A stretch of 33,844 nt of DNA, taken from NCBI GenBank assembly GCA_020722685.1, contig DYKH01000047.1:1-33844 (forward strand), given 5' to 3'. Position 1 is the stretch's first letter. Every line of letters starts with the position of its first letter. A program made the position numbers and the translations under genes. This DNA is from Caldithrix sp. (lineage in GTDB: Bacteria > KSB1 > UBA2214 > DYKH01). The notes below the pieces were generated by a model, which saw only the letters and a program-made list of their open reading frames with translations, made no database searches and was not told the DNA's origin. This document shows positions 18,268 through 27,100 of the stretch, one piece after another.

Positions 18268-18477
18268 ATGCCGAGCATGAATTTAAACCTAAGTGACAGG
18301 GCCTGGGAAATTCTGGATGAGCTATCCAAAAAAACCGGGAAGAAGAAATCCGAGATCATGCGCAACGCGCTCATGCTGATGTACCTGGCGGAGAAGGAAA
18401 GCAGGAACAATCGCTCCCTGGCTTTTATTAATGACGAGACCAATGAAGCAGTCACCAAATTGGTAAATATTTTTTAG
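18268..18477 (+). CDS. Ribbon-helix-helix (CopG-like) small protein
   Basis: The 69-aa protein begins MPSMNLNLSDRAWEILDELS and continues KKTGKKKSEIMRNALMLM. This is the strand-helix-helix pattern of RHH DNA-binding proteins: an N-terminal beta strand with alternating residues, then the K-x-x-S-E-I-x-R-x-A motif. GGAGG lies 9 nt before ATG 18268. No toxin follows. Instead come a 53-aa peptide and a small membrane protein, so it may be an autoregulator of this trio or a structural relative of RHH domains. Function is inferred from fold pattern only. Confidence 0.75.
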   Translation: MPSMNLNLSDRAWEILDELSKKTGKKKSEIMRNALMLMYLAEKESRNNRSLAFINDETNEAVTKLVNIF

Positions 18478-18487
18478 CGGGGATGAC

Positions 18488-18649
18488 ATGATGGAAAGGC
18501 CGGGATCCCCATCCTCCGGAGGACTTGCTCAGATCAACTTGAGTGAGGAAGTTGCTGACAGTTTTCAGGTCGAGCCAACACCGAAGGAAGTGGACGTAAA
18601 AGAACGCATAGGGAAGAATTTGAGCAGAGATCGAGAGAAGTGCACTTGA
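18488..18649 (+). CDS. Small hydrophilic peptide of unknown function (53 aa)
   Basis: ATG 18488 follows AGCGGGG about 7 nt upstream and opens a 53-aa frame. Its first third is Pro/Ser/Gly-rich and its second half is Glu/Lys/Arg-rich. It begins 10 nt after the RHH stop and ends 10 nt inside the next gene, so the spacing supports real translation. I do not recognise a family. It could be a cytoplasmic adaptor or simply a leader coupling translation of the membrane protein. Confidence 0.45.
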   Translation: MMERPGSPSSGGLAQINLSEEVADSFQVEPTPKEVDVKERIGKNLSRDREKCT

Positions 18650-18873
18650 GACTCCGGGTGCAATTCGCTTTTATCATGATCGGCTTGGTGGGAGCGAGTA
18701 ACGTGGTGACGCTCATCATCCTTTTGCTTTTGGGCTTTCGGGTTTTTGCTTTCGATCTCAGCGATACCGTGGTGGTGGCCGCCATCAGCGCCACGGTTGC
18801 CGAGCTGGCCAGCGTTTTTCTAATCATCGTCAAGTTTCTCTTCCATGTTGACATGCCGGTTGAATTCGATTAA
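18640..18873 (+). CDS. Small two-helix membrane protein
   Basis: This is a 77-aa protein starting at GTG 18640. It has two strongly hydrophobic segments (about residues 10-34 and 42-69) and short polar ends, as expected for an inner-membrane hairpin. Its start overlaps the preceding 53-aa frame, suggesting coupling. No family is recognised. It is the last gene of the trio, about 200 bp before metH. A short amphipathic membrane partner next to an RHH protein recalls some stress or plasmid-maintenance modules, but nothing here proves it. Confidence 0.6.
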   Translation: MHLRLRVQFAFIMIGLVGASNVVTLIILLLLGFRVFAFDLSDTVVVAAISATVAELASVFLIIVKFLFHVDMPVEFD

Positions 18874-18923
18874 CGCGGTTTCATCCTTTCCTACAAACAG
18901 AGGTCGCATTCTTCTTTCTCTAT

Positions 18924-18952
18924 TTGAAATACTTTGAAAAGCCCTTTATTCG
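18924..18952 (+). promoter_or_regulatory. Possible metH promoter
   Basis: TTGAAA (18924-18929), a 17-bp spacer and TATTCG (18947-18952) give a moderate sigma70-like match about 120 bp before metH. I looked for a SAM or cobalamin riboswitch in 18953-19072 and saw none. Confidence 0.35.
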
Positions 18953-19072
18953 AAACCGTCGAACCGGCTCTCTTCCTTTCCTTCCACCATCCATTGCGCA
19001 CCCACGGCAAATAAATGCAAGCGAACGGTTGTTTACTACAAAGCCATACCGTCAGAATGATCGGGAGAACTC

Positions 19073-22000
19073 ATGACTTTTTACGAGCGATTACAGCGAG
19101 GCATTGTCCTTTTTGACGGGGCCATGGGCACCCAAGTGCAAGCCCTTCATCTAACTCCGGCAGATTGGGATGGCCGGATGGGCTGCATCGAGGTGTTGAA
19201 TCTCACTGCTCCGCATAAGATACAAAACATCCACGAGGCCTATTTGCAGGCCGGGTCGGACGTGATCGAAACCAATACCTTCGGAGCCAATGAGATCGTG
19301 CTCGCCGAGTACCAATTGCAGGATCGGGTGGTGGAAATCAACCGCGAGGCGGCGCGGATTGCCCGCAGGGCGGCGGAGAATTACTCCCAAGACAAGCCGC
19401 GCTTCGTGGCCGGATCCATGGGACCCGGCACCAAATTGATCACCCTCGGCCAAACGGATTTCGCCACCATGCACCACTCTTACGCTGCGCAGGCGCAAGG
19501 CTTGTTGGAGGGCGGAGTGGATTTATTTGTCATCGAAACCTGCCAAGACCTCCTGCAAATCAAGACGTGTCTGCTGGCAGTTTTCGACACATTAGAAAAG
19601 AACAAGGTCGATCTGCCGGTCATCGTCTCCGTGACGGTCGAAACCAGCGGCACGTTGCTCATCGGCAGTGAAATGGCCGCTGTATTGGCCGCATTGCTCC
19701 CGTTTGACATCGCCGCTTTGGGAATGAACTGCGCGACGGGACCTGAACACATGCGTCCCTACATCCAACAAATCTGCCAACAGTTTCCCGGACCGGTTCT
19801 CTGCCAGCCAAACGCTGGCCTGCCGCAGAATGTTGGCGGAGAAATGGTTTACACGCTTTCAATTCGTGAATTCGTCGATGTTCTGAGCGACTTTGTTTCC
19901 ACGGAGGGAGTGCAAATCATTGGCGGCTGTTGCGGCACGACGCCGGAATTCATCAAAGGCTTGGCTGAGAGAATCCCGTCGCTGATCATGGCCAAAAGGC
20001 GCCCGGAGTCGACGCCCTCCATCTCCTCAAATTTTATTGCCCAAACCTTGCATCAGGATCCCGGGCCGTTCTTTGTCGGCGAGCGCGCCAATACCAACGG
20101 CAGTAAGGAGTTTCGCGAGTATCTGTTGAAGAACGACTGGGATGGTGTAATTTCCGTAGCCCGTCAGCAGCAAAACACCGGCGCGCACGGTCTGGATCTT
20201 TGCGTCGCTTACACCGGGCGAGATGAAGTCGCCGATATGACCGAGGCCGTCAAGCGCATGGCTACGCAGGTTAATCTGCCATTATTTATCGATTCCACGG
20301 ATGTGCGAGTGATGGAGGCGGCGCTTAGACTGTACGGTGGTCGTGCGGTTATTAACTCAATCAATTTGGAAGACGGCGAGGAACGTGCAGGCAAGATTTG
20401 TCGCCTTGCCAAGCGTTACGGCGCGGCCTTGATCGCCTTGACCATCGATGAGAGCGGCATGGCCTTGGAGGTAGAGAAAAAACTCGCCGTTGCCCGGCGC
20501 ATTTTCCATATCGCCGTTGACAGACATGGCCTCAAGCCGCAAGATCTCATCTTTGATGCGCTCACCTTCACGTTGGGCAGCGGCGACGCATCACTAAGAA
20601 AGGCCGGCATGGCTACCCTACAGGGTATCCGTACTATTAAAGCGGCTCTCCCGGGCGTGCTGACGATTCTTGGTGTCAGCAACGTATCGTTTGGACTGGC
20701 GCCGCAGGCTCGCGAAATCTTGAACTCTGTTTTTCTGGCAGAAGCAGTCAAAGCAGGCTTGGATCTGGCCATCGTCAATGTCAAAAAGATCCTGCCGCTG
20801 TATCAAATCGCTGCCGATGATTTGCAACAATGCTTGAATCTGATTTATGACCGCGGCAGCGACAATCCGTTGTTCGAATTCATCGAGCATTTCCAGAAAA
20901 AAACCGGCACTGCCAAGAAAGCAACCACGAACGAGACAAATCAACCTTTGGATGATCAAATCCAACAGCATATCATCGATGGCAATCGCTCCGGCATGGA
21001 GAATCTCCTTCTGCAAAGCTTGCAGGAAAAGACTGCATTGGAAATCATCAACACCTTGCTCATCCCGGCGATGAAAACTGTCGGCGATCTCTTTGGCTCG
21101 GGACAGATGCAATTGCCTTTCGTACTGCAATCCGCCGAGGTGATGAAGTTCGCCGTGGACAGGCTGGAGCCATTTCTGGAAAAATCGCTGGCCCAAACGC
21201 AAACCAGTTTGGTCATTGCCACGGTGCGTGGGGACGTGCACGACATCGGCAAAAACCTGGTGGACATCATTCTCAGCAACAATGGCTACAAGGTCTACAA
21301 TCTGGGTATCAAATGTGAGATCGAGACCATGCTGCAAAAGGCGCAGGAGGTGAATGCCAGCGCCATCGGCATGAGCGGGCTGCTGGTCAAGTCTACGGTG
21401 GTGATGAAAGAGAACTTGCAGGAAATGCAACGACGCGGCATCCAAATTCCCGTGCTCCTGGGTGGCGCCGCTTTAACCCGAGGTTACGTAGACCAAGTCT
21501 GCCAAGCCGCATACGACAAGCCGGTTATTTATTGCTCGGATGCGTTCGAAGGCTTGAAAGCGATGCAGATGATCAAAGAAGGAAAGCTTGAATTGCAGCG
21601 AGCTAATATAACGTCCGCTGATTTGACCCCTGCCGCGCGCGCCGAGGCAAAGCCGGAGGAAATTCTTTGGAATATCGACGTTCCGACTCCGCCCTTCTGG
21701 GGCAATGCGATTGTAAGGGACATCGACCTCGATACCGTTTTCACCTATTTGACGGAATCGGTGCTGTTCAGAGGTCGATGGGGGTACCGCCGCGGCAAGC
21801 TTGGTAAGGAGGAATATGACGCCTTGATCGACTCCCAAGTCAAACCCCAACTGGAGGAACTCAAACAACGCTGCAAAGCTGAGAAGCTATTGCAGCCGAT
21901 TTTGGTGTATGGCTATTACCCTTGCAATAGCGAAGGGAATCAAATCATAGTCTATGACCCGGCAAGTCAGAAAGAGTGGATCAGATTCAATTTTCCCCGA

Positions 22001-22474
22001 CAGAAGCGGGCTCCGTTCCGCTGTATCGCAGATTTCGTGCTGCCGGTAGATTCCGGCCGGCGGGATTTGATCGCCTTCCAAGTTGTAAGCGTAGGCGCGA
22101 AGGCGATGGAAGAGTCAAAACGTCTTTTTGAGTCGAATCATTATAAAGACTATTTGCTTTTTCATGGTCTCAGTGTCGAGACTACGGAAGCGTTGGCGGA
22201 GTACTGGCACAAGAAAATACGCGAAGAGCTTGACATCGCCGGAGATGACGGCTCGGGTATCAACGACTTTGTGGTACAAAAGTATCGCGGCTCGCGCTAT
22301 TCCTTCGGCTACCCGGCTTGCCCTGATTTGTCGGAAAACAGAAAGATATTCGCCATCCTGCAGCCTGAACGAATCGGTGTCACCCTGACCGATGAAGATC
22401 AGATGCTGCCGGAACAGACGACTTCAGCCTTTATCATCCACCATCCGCAAGCGAAATACTTTAACGTGGAATAA
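19073..22474 (+). CDS. metH: Cobalamin-dependent methionine synthase
   Basis: The 1133-aa enzyme methylates homocysteine using methyltetrahydrofolate and methylcobalamin. All four modules are present: the homocysteine/zinc domain (about 1-305; Zn ligands Cys220, Cys286 and Cys287), the folate domain (about 330-590), the B12 cap and Rossmann domain (about 625-870; cobalt-ligating His723 in GDVHDIGKN) and the reactivation domain (about 900-1133; RYSFGYPACPDL). It is shorter than E. coli MetH (1227 aa), mainly in linkers, but no motif is missing. GGGAG precedes ATG 19073. Activity requires a flavodoxin/ferredoxin-type reductant for reactivation. Rubredoxin is encoded next, although a 230-nt gap separates them. 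Confidence 0.97.
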   Translation: MTFYERLQRGIVLFDGAMGTQVQALHLTPADWDGRMGCIEVLNLTAPHKIQNIHEAYLQAGSDVIETNTFGANEIVLAEYQLQDRVVEINREAARIARRAAENYSQDKPRFVAGSMGPGTKLITLGQTDFATMHHSYAAQAQGLLEGGVDLFVIETCQDLLQIKTCLLAVFDTLEKNKVDLPVIVSVTVETSGTLLIGSEMAAVLAALLPFDIAALGMNCATGPEHMRPYIQQICQQFPGPVLCQPNAGLPQNVGGEMVYTLSIREFVDVLSDFVSTEGVQIIGGCCGTTPEFIKGLAERIPSLIMAKRRPESTPSISSNFIAQTLHQDPGPFFVGERANTNGSKEFREYLLKNDWDGVISVARQQQNTGAHGLDLCVAYTGRDEVADMTEAVKRMATQVNLPLFIDSTDVRVMEAALRLYGGRAVINSINLEDGEERAGKICRLAKRYGAALIALTIDESGMALEVEKKLAVARRIFHIAVDRHGLKPQDLIFDALTFTLGSGDASLRKAGMATLQGIRTIKAALPGVLTILGVSNVSFGLAPQAREILNSVFLAEAVKAGLDLAIVNVKKILPLYQIAADDLQQCLNLIYDRGSDNPLFEFIEHFQKKTGTAKKATTNETNQPLDDQIQQHIIDGNRSGMENLLLQSLQEKTALEIINTLLIPAMKTVGDLFGSGQMQLPFVLQSAEVMKFAVDRLEPFLEKSLAQTQTSLVIATVRGDVHDIGKNLVDIILSNNGYKVYNLGIKCEIETMLQKAQEVNASAIGMSGLLVKSTVVMKENLQEMQRRGIQIPVLLGGAALTRGYVDQVCQAAYDKPVIYCSDAFEGLKAMQMIKEGKLELQRANITSADLTPAARAEAKPEEILWNIDVPTPPFWGNAIVRDIDLDTVFTYLTESVLFRGRWGYRRGKLGKEEYDALIDSQVKPQLEELKQRCKAEKLLQPILVYGYYPCNSEGNQIIVYDPASQKEWIRFNFPRQKRAPFRCIADFVLPVDSGRRDLIAFQVVSVGAKAMEESKRLFESNHYKDYLLFHGLSVETTEALAEYWHKKIREELDIAGDDGSGINDFVVQKYRGSRYSFGYPACPDLSENRKIFAILQPERIGVTLTDEDQMLPEQTTSAFIIHHPQAKYFNVE

Positions 22475-22583
22475 AAAGAAGGGCAACAGTTCAGCCTCCC
22501 GATAAGAAGAGGTGTTATGCCGACCGCAGGGAGGAATCGCTCAGTCCCGAGTCTACGAACATGTTCGCTGCTCTTCTCTTATA

Positions 22584-22620
22584 GATTTCTCCTCCGCCTG
22601 TGGCGGACTCGAGATGACTA
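22584..22620. repeat. Dispersed repeat copy with central hairpin
   Basis: GATTTCTC (22584-22591) and GAGATGACTA (22611-22620) bracket a perfect hairpin, TCCGCC (22593-22598), TGT, GGCGGA (22602-22607), with TCTC/GAGA extending the stem. The pattern matches the shorter copy at 1-26. It lies in the 230-nt metH-rubredoxin gap, whose remaining sequence includes the palindrome CGAACATGTTCG at 22556-22567 but no clear gene. Confidence 0.5.
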
Positions 22621-22704
22621 CGCCTCTGAACTTTCTCGAAAAAGGAAAGCATTATGCCGCCGTGCTTGAAACGGTTTTTTGAAAGCTTTGAGGGAAGCGG
22701 AGAG

Positions 22705-22863
22705 ATGGAAAAGTACATTTGTACCAATTGCGGCTATGTCTACGACCCGGCTGTTGGCGACCCCGTGGGCGGAATACCTCCCGGCACTCCCTTCCGGGAA
22801 CTGCCTGACACCTGGATTTGTCCTGTGTGTTATGTTGCCAAGGATCTATTCGATCCCCTGTAG
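22705..22863 (+). CDS. Rubredoxin
   Basis: This 52-aa one-iron electron carrier has the iron knuckles Cys6-x-x-Cys9 ([11 protein letters not shown]) and CPVC in [14 protein letters not shown], both canonical. Length is exactly that of classical rubredoxins. The frame is open upstream to 22654, but ATG 22705 starts at the family's usual M-x-K-Y-x-C and has a purine-rich GGAAGCGGAG before it. It may serve oxygen or peroxide detoxification or provide low-potential electrons in an anaerobic or microaerophilic cell. No rubrerythrin or flavodiiron protein is adjacent. Confidence 0.95.
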   Translation: MEKYICTNCGYVYDPAVGDPVGGIPPGTPFRELPDTWICPVCYVAKDLFDPL

Positions 22864-22878
22864 CCAAAAACAGAGAGG

Positions 22879-22958
22879 CCCAAAAATAAAAACGCCGAGC
22901 CATCCATTGGCACCGGGTTTAGGGGGGTTACCGGTCACCGAGGAGGACGCTCGGCAAA
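22879..22958 (-). repeat. Tandem structured element, copy A
   Basis: GCCGAGC (22894-22900) pairs with GCTCGGC (22949-22955). Inside, ACCGG (22912-22916) pairs with CCGGT (22931-22935) around a 14-nt loop with six G. Positions 22909-22943 are identical to 23167-23201 in copy B, and the A-rich left flank (CCCAAAAATAAAAA) is also conserved. On the minus strand the stem is followed by T5-A-T5-GGG, as in an intrinsic terminator, so the minus orientation is preferred. The identity is unknown: candidates are ncRNA, terminator-like element, or palindromic mobile repeat. Confidence 0.75.
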
Positions 22959-22973
22959 TCAAACCAGATCTGA

Positions 22974-23002
22974 TTGACGGCCAAAATATAATACCCTATG
23001 CT
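22974..23002 (+). promoter_or_regulatory. Possible promoter between the two structured elements
   Basis: TTGACG (22974-22979), a 17-bp spacer and TATGCT (22997-23002) resemble a sigma70 promoter. There is no gene downstream on this strand, only copy B, so if used it would make a noncoding transcript. Confidence 0.35.
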
Positions 23003-23138
23003 CGAAATCGCAATAGGTAATTTTTTGTATTTTTCAGTAAGGCTTTTTTGCAGCCGCCATCAACGAAACACTGCTTTGCTTTGCTTTCTCGAACCTCCCT
23101 TCCGATCTTCGCAGCAAACCGGCCTGCCCCAGAGTTCT

Positions 23139-23215
23139 CCCAAAATAAAATTGCCGAGACATCCATGGCACCGGGTTTAGGGGGGTTACCGGTCACCGAG
23201 GGGATGCTCGGCAAA
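23139..23215 (-). repeat. Tandem structured element, copy B
   Basis: Same element as copy A, 258 bp further on. GCCGAG (23153-23158) pairs with CTCGGC (23207-23212), and CATCC (23160-23164) pairs with GGATG (23202-23206) beyond one bulged A. The inner ACCGG/CCGGT stem and G-rich loop are identical to A. Flank and stem differ from A in ways that keep pairing, which argues for a conserved RNA or DNA fold. On the minus strand it runs into AATTTTATTTTGGG. Confidence 0.75.
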
Positions 23216-23250
23216 TTCGTATTCAAGCTTGCAATTATTTTCAAAACAGA

Positions 23251-23309
23251 TGATCCGGGACACAGTTGAATTCGTTTGTGACCGCCTTTGACTACCAATG
23301 CCCGGATCA
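23251..23309. repeat. Inverted repeat in the convergent gap
   Basis: TGATCCGGG (23251-23259) and CCCGGATCA (23301-23309) form a perfect 9-bp inverted repeat with a 41-nt centre, just beyond copy B. Function unknown. The sequence from 23310 to 23430 shows no gene. Confidence 0.4.
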
Positions 23310-23438
23310 CCAATGCTTACACCCGCTTGAGCCGGTCAGGCTCTGAGGGCGGCAAGACCGACGCTGGACGTTAGTCCCATCGATCGCCTAATCTGTGTGC
23401 GTCTATCTCGCACGCAAAGTATAGCCAAATATTCTCAG

Positions 23439-23465
23439 GAATACAATAGGCTATTCCATGTATTC
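23439..23465 (-). repeat. Hairpin downstream of the NarL-type regulator
   Basis: GAATACA (23439-23445) pairs with TGTATTC (23459-23465), with further partial pairing inside. It lies about 30 bp past the regulator stop codon on the minus strand and may be its 3-prime hairpin, although a strong T-tract is missing. Confidence 0.35.
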
Positions 23466-23496
23466 TCTTGTAAGGTTTTCTTGTACGGGAATAGGC

Positions 23497-24156
23497 TCAT
23501 TCCAACTCGGTAAGACCTTCCTTGATGGCATATTTCACTAGATCGGCGACGCTGTGCAGCTTTAGCTTATCCATAATCCGGTGTCTGTGCGTTTCCACAG
23601 TCTTGACGCTGATGTGCAATAGCTCGGCAATGCGCTTGTTGCTCAATCCTTCTGCCAATAATTTCAGAACTCCCTTCTCGCGTTCGGTCAATTCACCCTC
23701 CGCGCTCTTGACGGCGGTCTTGACGTCGCCTTCTTTGAGCCAGGCACTAACGATCGATCTGGAGATGGAAGGACTCAGGTAGATGCTGCCGCTGGTTATG
23801 GCAGCGATGGCGTTTTTTAGATCATCCGAGGCGGATTGTTTCAACAAATAACCGGAAGCGCCATTCTTCAAAGTCTGCCGGACGTACTCTTCTTTAGAAT
23901 GCATGCTCAACACCAAAATTTGCGTCTCCGGAGAAATCCTCTTTATTTCCCGAATGGCCTCAATACCTCCCATCAAAGGCATTTGGATATCGAGGATCAG
24001 AATATCGGGATGTAATCCTTTCGCCTGTTCGATGGCTTCAATCCCATCTCCGGCTTCACCGACAACGGTAACATTATTCAAAGCCTGCAATAATTCGCGA
24101 AGCCCGGCTCGCACCAGGGCGTGATCGTCTGCCAGCACCGCTCTGATCTTTTCCAT
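23497..24156 (-). CDS. NarL/LuxR-family response regulator
   Basis: The 219-aa transcription factor has REC (1-120; Asp56 in LILDIQMP, Lys106 in LLKQSA) and a LuxR-type helix-turn-helix (about 153-215; LTEREKGVLKLLAEGLSNK then ISVKTVETHRHRIM). Its start lies 1 nt after the stop of the large kinase gene, so the two are cotranscribed and cognate: HisKA_3 kinases pair with NarL-type regulators as a rule. Targets are unknown. Confidence 0.95.
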   Translation of the reverse strand: MEKIRAVLADDHALVRAGLRELLQALNNVTVVGEAGDGIEAIEQAKGLHPDILILDIQMPLMGGIEAIREIKRISPETQILVLSMHSKEEYVRQTLKNGASGYLLKQSASDDLKNAIAAITSGSIYLSPSISRSIVSAWLKEGDVKTAVKSAEGELTEREKGVLKLLAEGLSNKRIAELLHISVKTVETHRHRIMDKLKLHSVADLVKYAIKEGLTELE

Positions 24157-24157
24157 C

Positions 24158-27100
24158 TCACCCCTCTCTCTTTGTCGGAAGCATGATTGAGACAGTTGTT
24201 CCCTGATCCGCCGCTGATTTTATGTCAAAAGTTCCGCCGAGCATAGATGTCCTTTCACGCATGCTAATGAGACCGTATCTTCCGCTGGATCCTCTGCTGA
24301 AAAATTCACTCACGTCGAAACCCTTGCCGTTATCGCAAATCATCAAGTTGATAAAATCATTCTCACGCGTCAGTCGAACCGTAACTTCGGTGGCATGCGA
24401 ATGTTTTAGGACATTCCTCAAGGCCTCTTGAGCAATCCGGAACAGCGCGGTTTCCTCAAGCTGAGATAGCGAACCTTCGATGGCCGAATGAGAGAAACAG
24501 ACTTTAATGCCCCATTTGCTGATGAATTCATCAATATGATCTTTCAGGGCGGAGACCAAGCCAAAGTCATCCAGTAGAGGCGGGCGCAAGGTGTAGCATA
24601 GGTCCTGCGCCGTGATGATCGCTTTTTCGACGGTCTTATGCGCTGCGGTCAACAGCCCGGTCGCCCGTTCGGTATCGCTTTGGATGGCATTGGCAGCGGC
24701 GCCGATCTCAAGCTGTAAGGCGGTCAGGTATTGACCCAAAGAATCATGTATTTCCAAAGCTATGCGACTTCGCTCCTCCTCTTGTATTTCTACCAAACGA
24801 CTGGTTAAATCTTTAATCCGCTCAAATGCCAACACCTGTCCAGTAACATCCATATTTATGCCGACCAGCCCGATGACCTGGCCATCCGAGGTAATGACGG
24901 GGTTGAGAATAGTTTTATAGTGATAATTTGTACCACCCTTTTCCAGAGAGTATTCTTTTTCCACGCTCATTTTGGTTGTCAGCGCATTCTCTATCATAGC
25001 TGCCATAAATTCTGCGTGCTTGGGATTGTCAATCGCCTTGCGCGCCTTCTTGCCGACAAAATTGCCCCAGATTTGAGCAAAATTGCGATTGACTTCCCGA
25101 AATCGCCCGTCCGAAGCAATGCCAAACACTTCAAAAGGTATGCTGTCGAATAATGCACGGTATCGAGCCTCGCTGGCATGCAAGGCATTCTCATCGGCCT
25201 TTTCCTTCGTGATATCCTTCAGAAAGCCTTCGGCGCCGATTACCACTCCGTCTCGAATGACTCGACGGGCGTTGAAACCGATCCAAACCTCTTTTCCATC
25301 TTTTCGTTTGATCATCTCCTCGTGCCACGGAATTGACTGTCCTCCCATAATGCGGGAAAAGAGGGGCTTGAAACGCTCCTGAAGCTCCTGACTTAGTAAG
25401 GTGAAAAACTCTTTGCCGATTATTTCTTTCCGAGGCTGATCAAAGATTTCGCCCAAGGCGGAATTGACGTATTCGATTCTTCCATTCCGATCTAACGAAT
25501 AATAGCCATCCAACGAGCGTTCGATGGTGTCTCGATATCTTCTTTCTGATTCTTTGATAGCGGCTTCCGTCCGTTTGATCTCGGTTATGTCTATGATCGA
25601 GACGAGGATCTTCGACATGCAATCTTCATAGCCCTGCGCCGCCGACCATCTCAGCTTGACCCAAATTTTTTCCCCTGTCAAGGTTTTGTTGACCGTCTCG
25701 ATTTCAAAACGCGTCTTGCCCTCCGCAATAGCAATGAGAGACTCTGCATGCGCAGGCATAGTCTCTTCGCTCGAGAAAAGGCTCAAGTCTCCTAACAAGT
25801 CCTCTCTGCTGGTGCATTGATAGAGTTCCATCGTGGCCTTGTTCACATCGACGATTTGGCCAAGATGCAGGCAATGCAGAACCTCTTCCGGGTGACTCTT
25901 GAAATAGTCTCGAAAATTCCTGACACCATTGACCCTTAACCTGTCGATATATCTTTTGATTGCGGAAAAGTCCTCCTCCCACAAGGAAATGGGTGAATCT
26001 TCAAACAGCCCGCGAAAGCGCTGTTCGCTTTCGCGCAGCGACGCCTCCGCCAGGTGTCTTTTGGTAATATCCTCCACCAAGACGAGAACGGCGTCTTGTT
26101 CACCAAATTTGATGATTTCGGCCTGAACCGATATGTTGATTCGCTCGCCATTCTTCTTTACAGCGGCGGTCTCATATCTCTCCGCCGTCGGCTTCCTCCC
26201 GGCAAGCCAGTCCTCCTCCGTTTTGAGCAATTCCTCGAGCTCTTGCGGTGCAAAAATCAGCTCCGGTCCTTTCCCGAGCATTTCTTCTCGAGAATAGCCA
26301 AACATGCTGGCAAATGCGTGATTTATCCAAAAATTCTTCTTATCGACCGTTACGCTAACACCAATGGGAATGATCTCGGCTAATTTCCTAAATTTCTCCT
26401 CACTCTCAGAAAGCACCCTTTCCATTTGCTGACGATCCACAAGCTCTCGCGCACGCTCCCAATATAATCGCGCATTCTGAATGGCGATTCCGATCTGACC
26501 ACCGATTGAAGTCAGCATCTCATTAGGCAGGAGTGAAGGAGCCTCTTTGCCGAACCCGCTGATGTTCATTGCTCCAAGAACGGCTCCTTTGGCATGTAGT
26601 GGAAAACTGATGAATGACTTGGGACCGTGGCGCTTTATAGGAGGATAAACATCGCTCTCTTTCTCAGTGTCTGCCCCGTACACCGGACTGCCACTCTCCA
26701 CAACTTGCCAAGTCTTACAATTCTGTTTGGGCACTTGCCTGATCCTGCTCACCAACTCTGGTTCAAGGCCTTCGGATATGGCCAGGTTCAGCGCCGTGCC
26801 ATCCTCATTCATAAGATATATTGCCCCAGCCGTGGCGCCGGCGACGCTCAGAACGGTTCTCAGCGTCGACTCCAGCAGTGCGTCCAAATCCAATGATTGG
26901 CAGGCCACGCCAGCAACATGTTGGAGCAGGGATAGTTGGTCTGCCCGTCGCTTCAGCAAGCGCTCATTCTTTTTGCGCTCCGTTATGTCCACAAAAACGG
27001 CGAAAACGGCAACGGCTCCGGCAAATTGGGATATATGTACATCAACATCGATGTAGCGTTGCTCACCTGATTGGGTGACAATCATGCTTTCATACCGAGG

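Noticed and set aside
20618..21445. 275-codon minus-strand frame inside metH
   Set aside because: It is a shadow of the well-supported metH frame; its translation has no recognisable domain.
22556..22567. CGAACATGTTCG palindrome resembling an SOS (LexA) box
   Set aside because: The Gram-positive-type LexA box needs four bases between GAAC and GTTC; here there are two. The neighbouring genes (metH, rubredoxin) are not SOS genes.
22879..23215. Tandem elements as a cyclic-di-GMP-I riboswitch pair
   Set aside because: A GGGGTTACCG string recalls that class, but the diagnostic upstream GCACAGGGCAAACC part and the second helix are missing. No gene follows in cis.
22996..23313. 105-codon minus-strand frame across structured element copy B
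   Set aside because: Copy A does not keep this frame continuous and the peptide is not protein-like, so the conservation between copies is better explained by structure.
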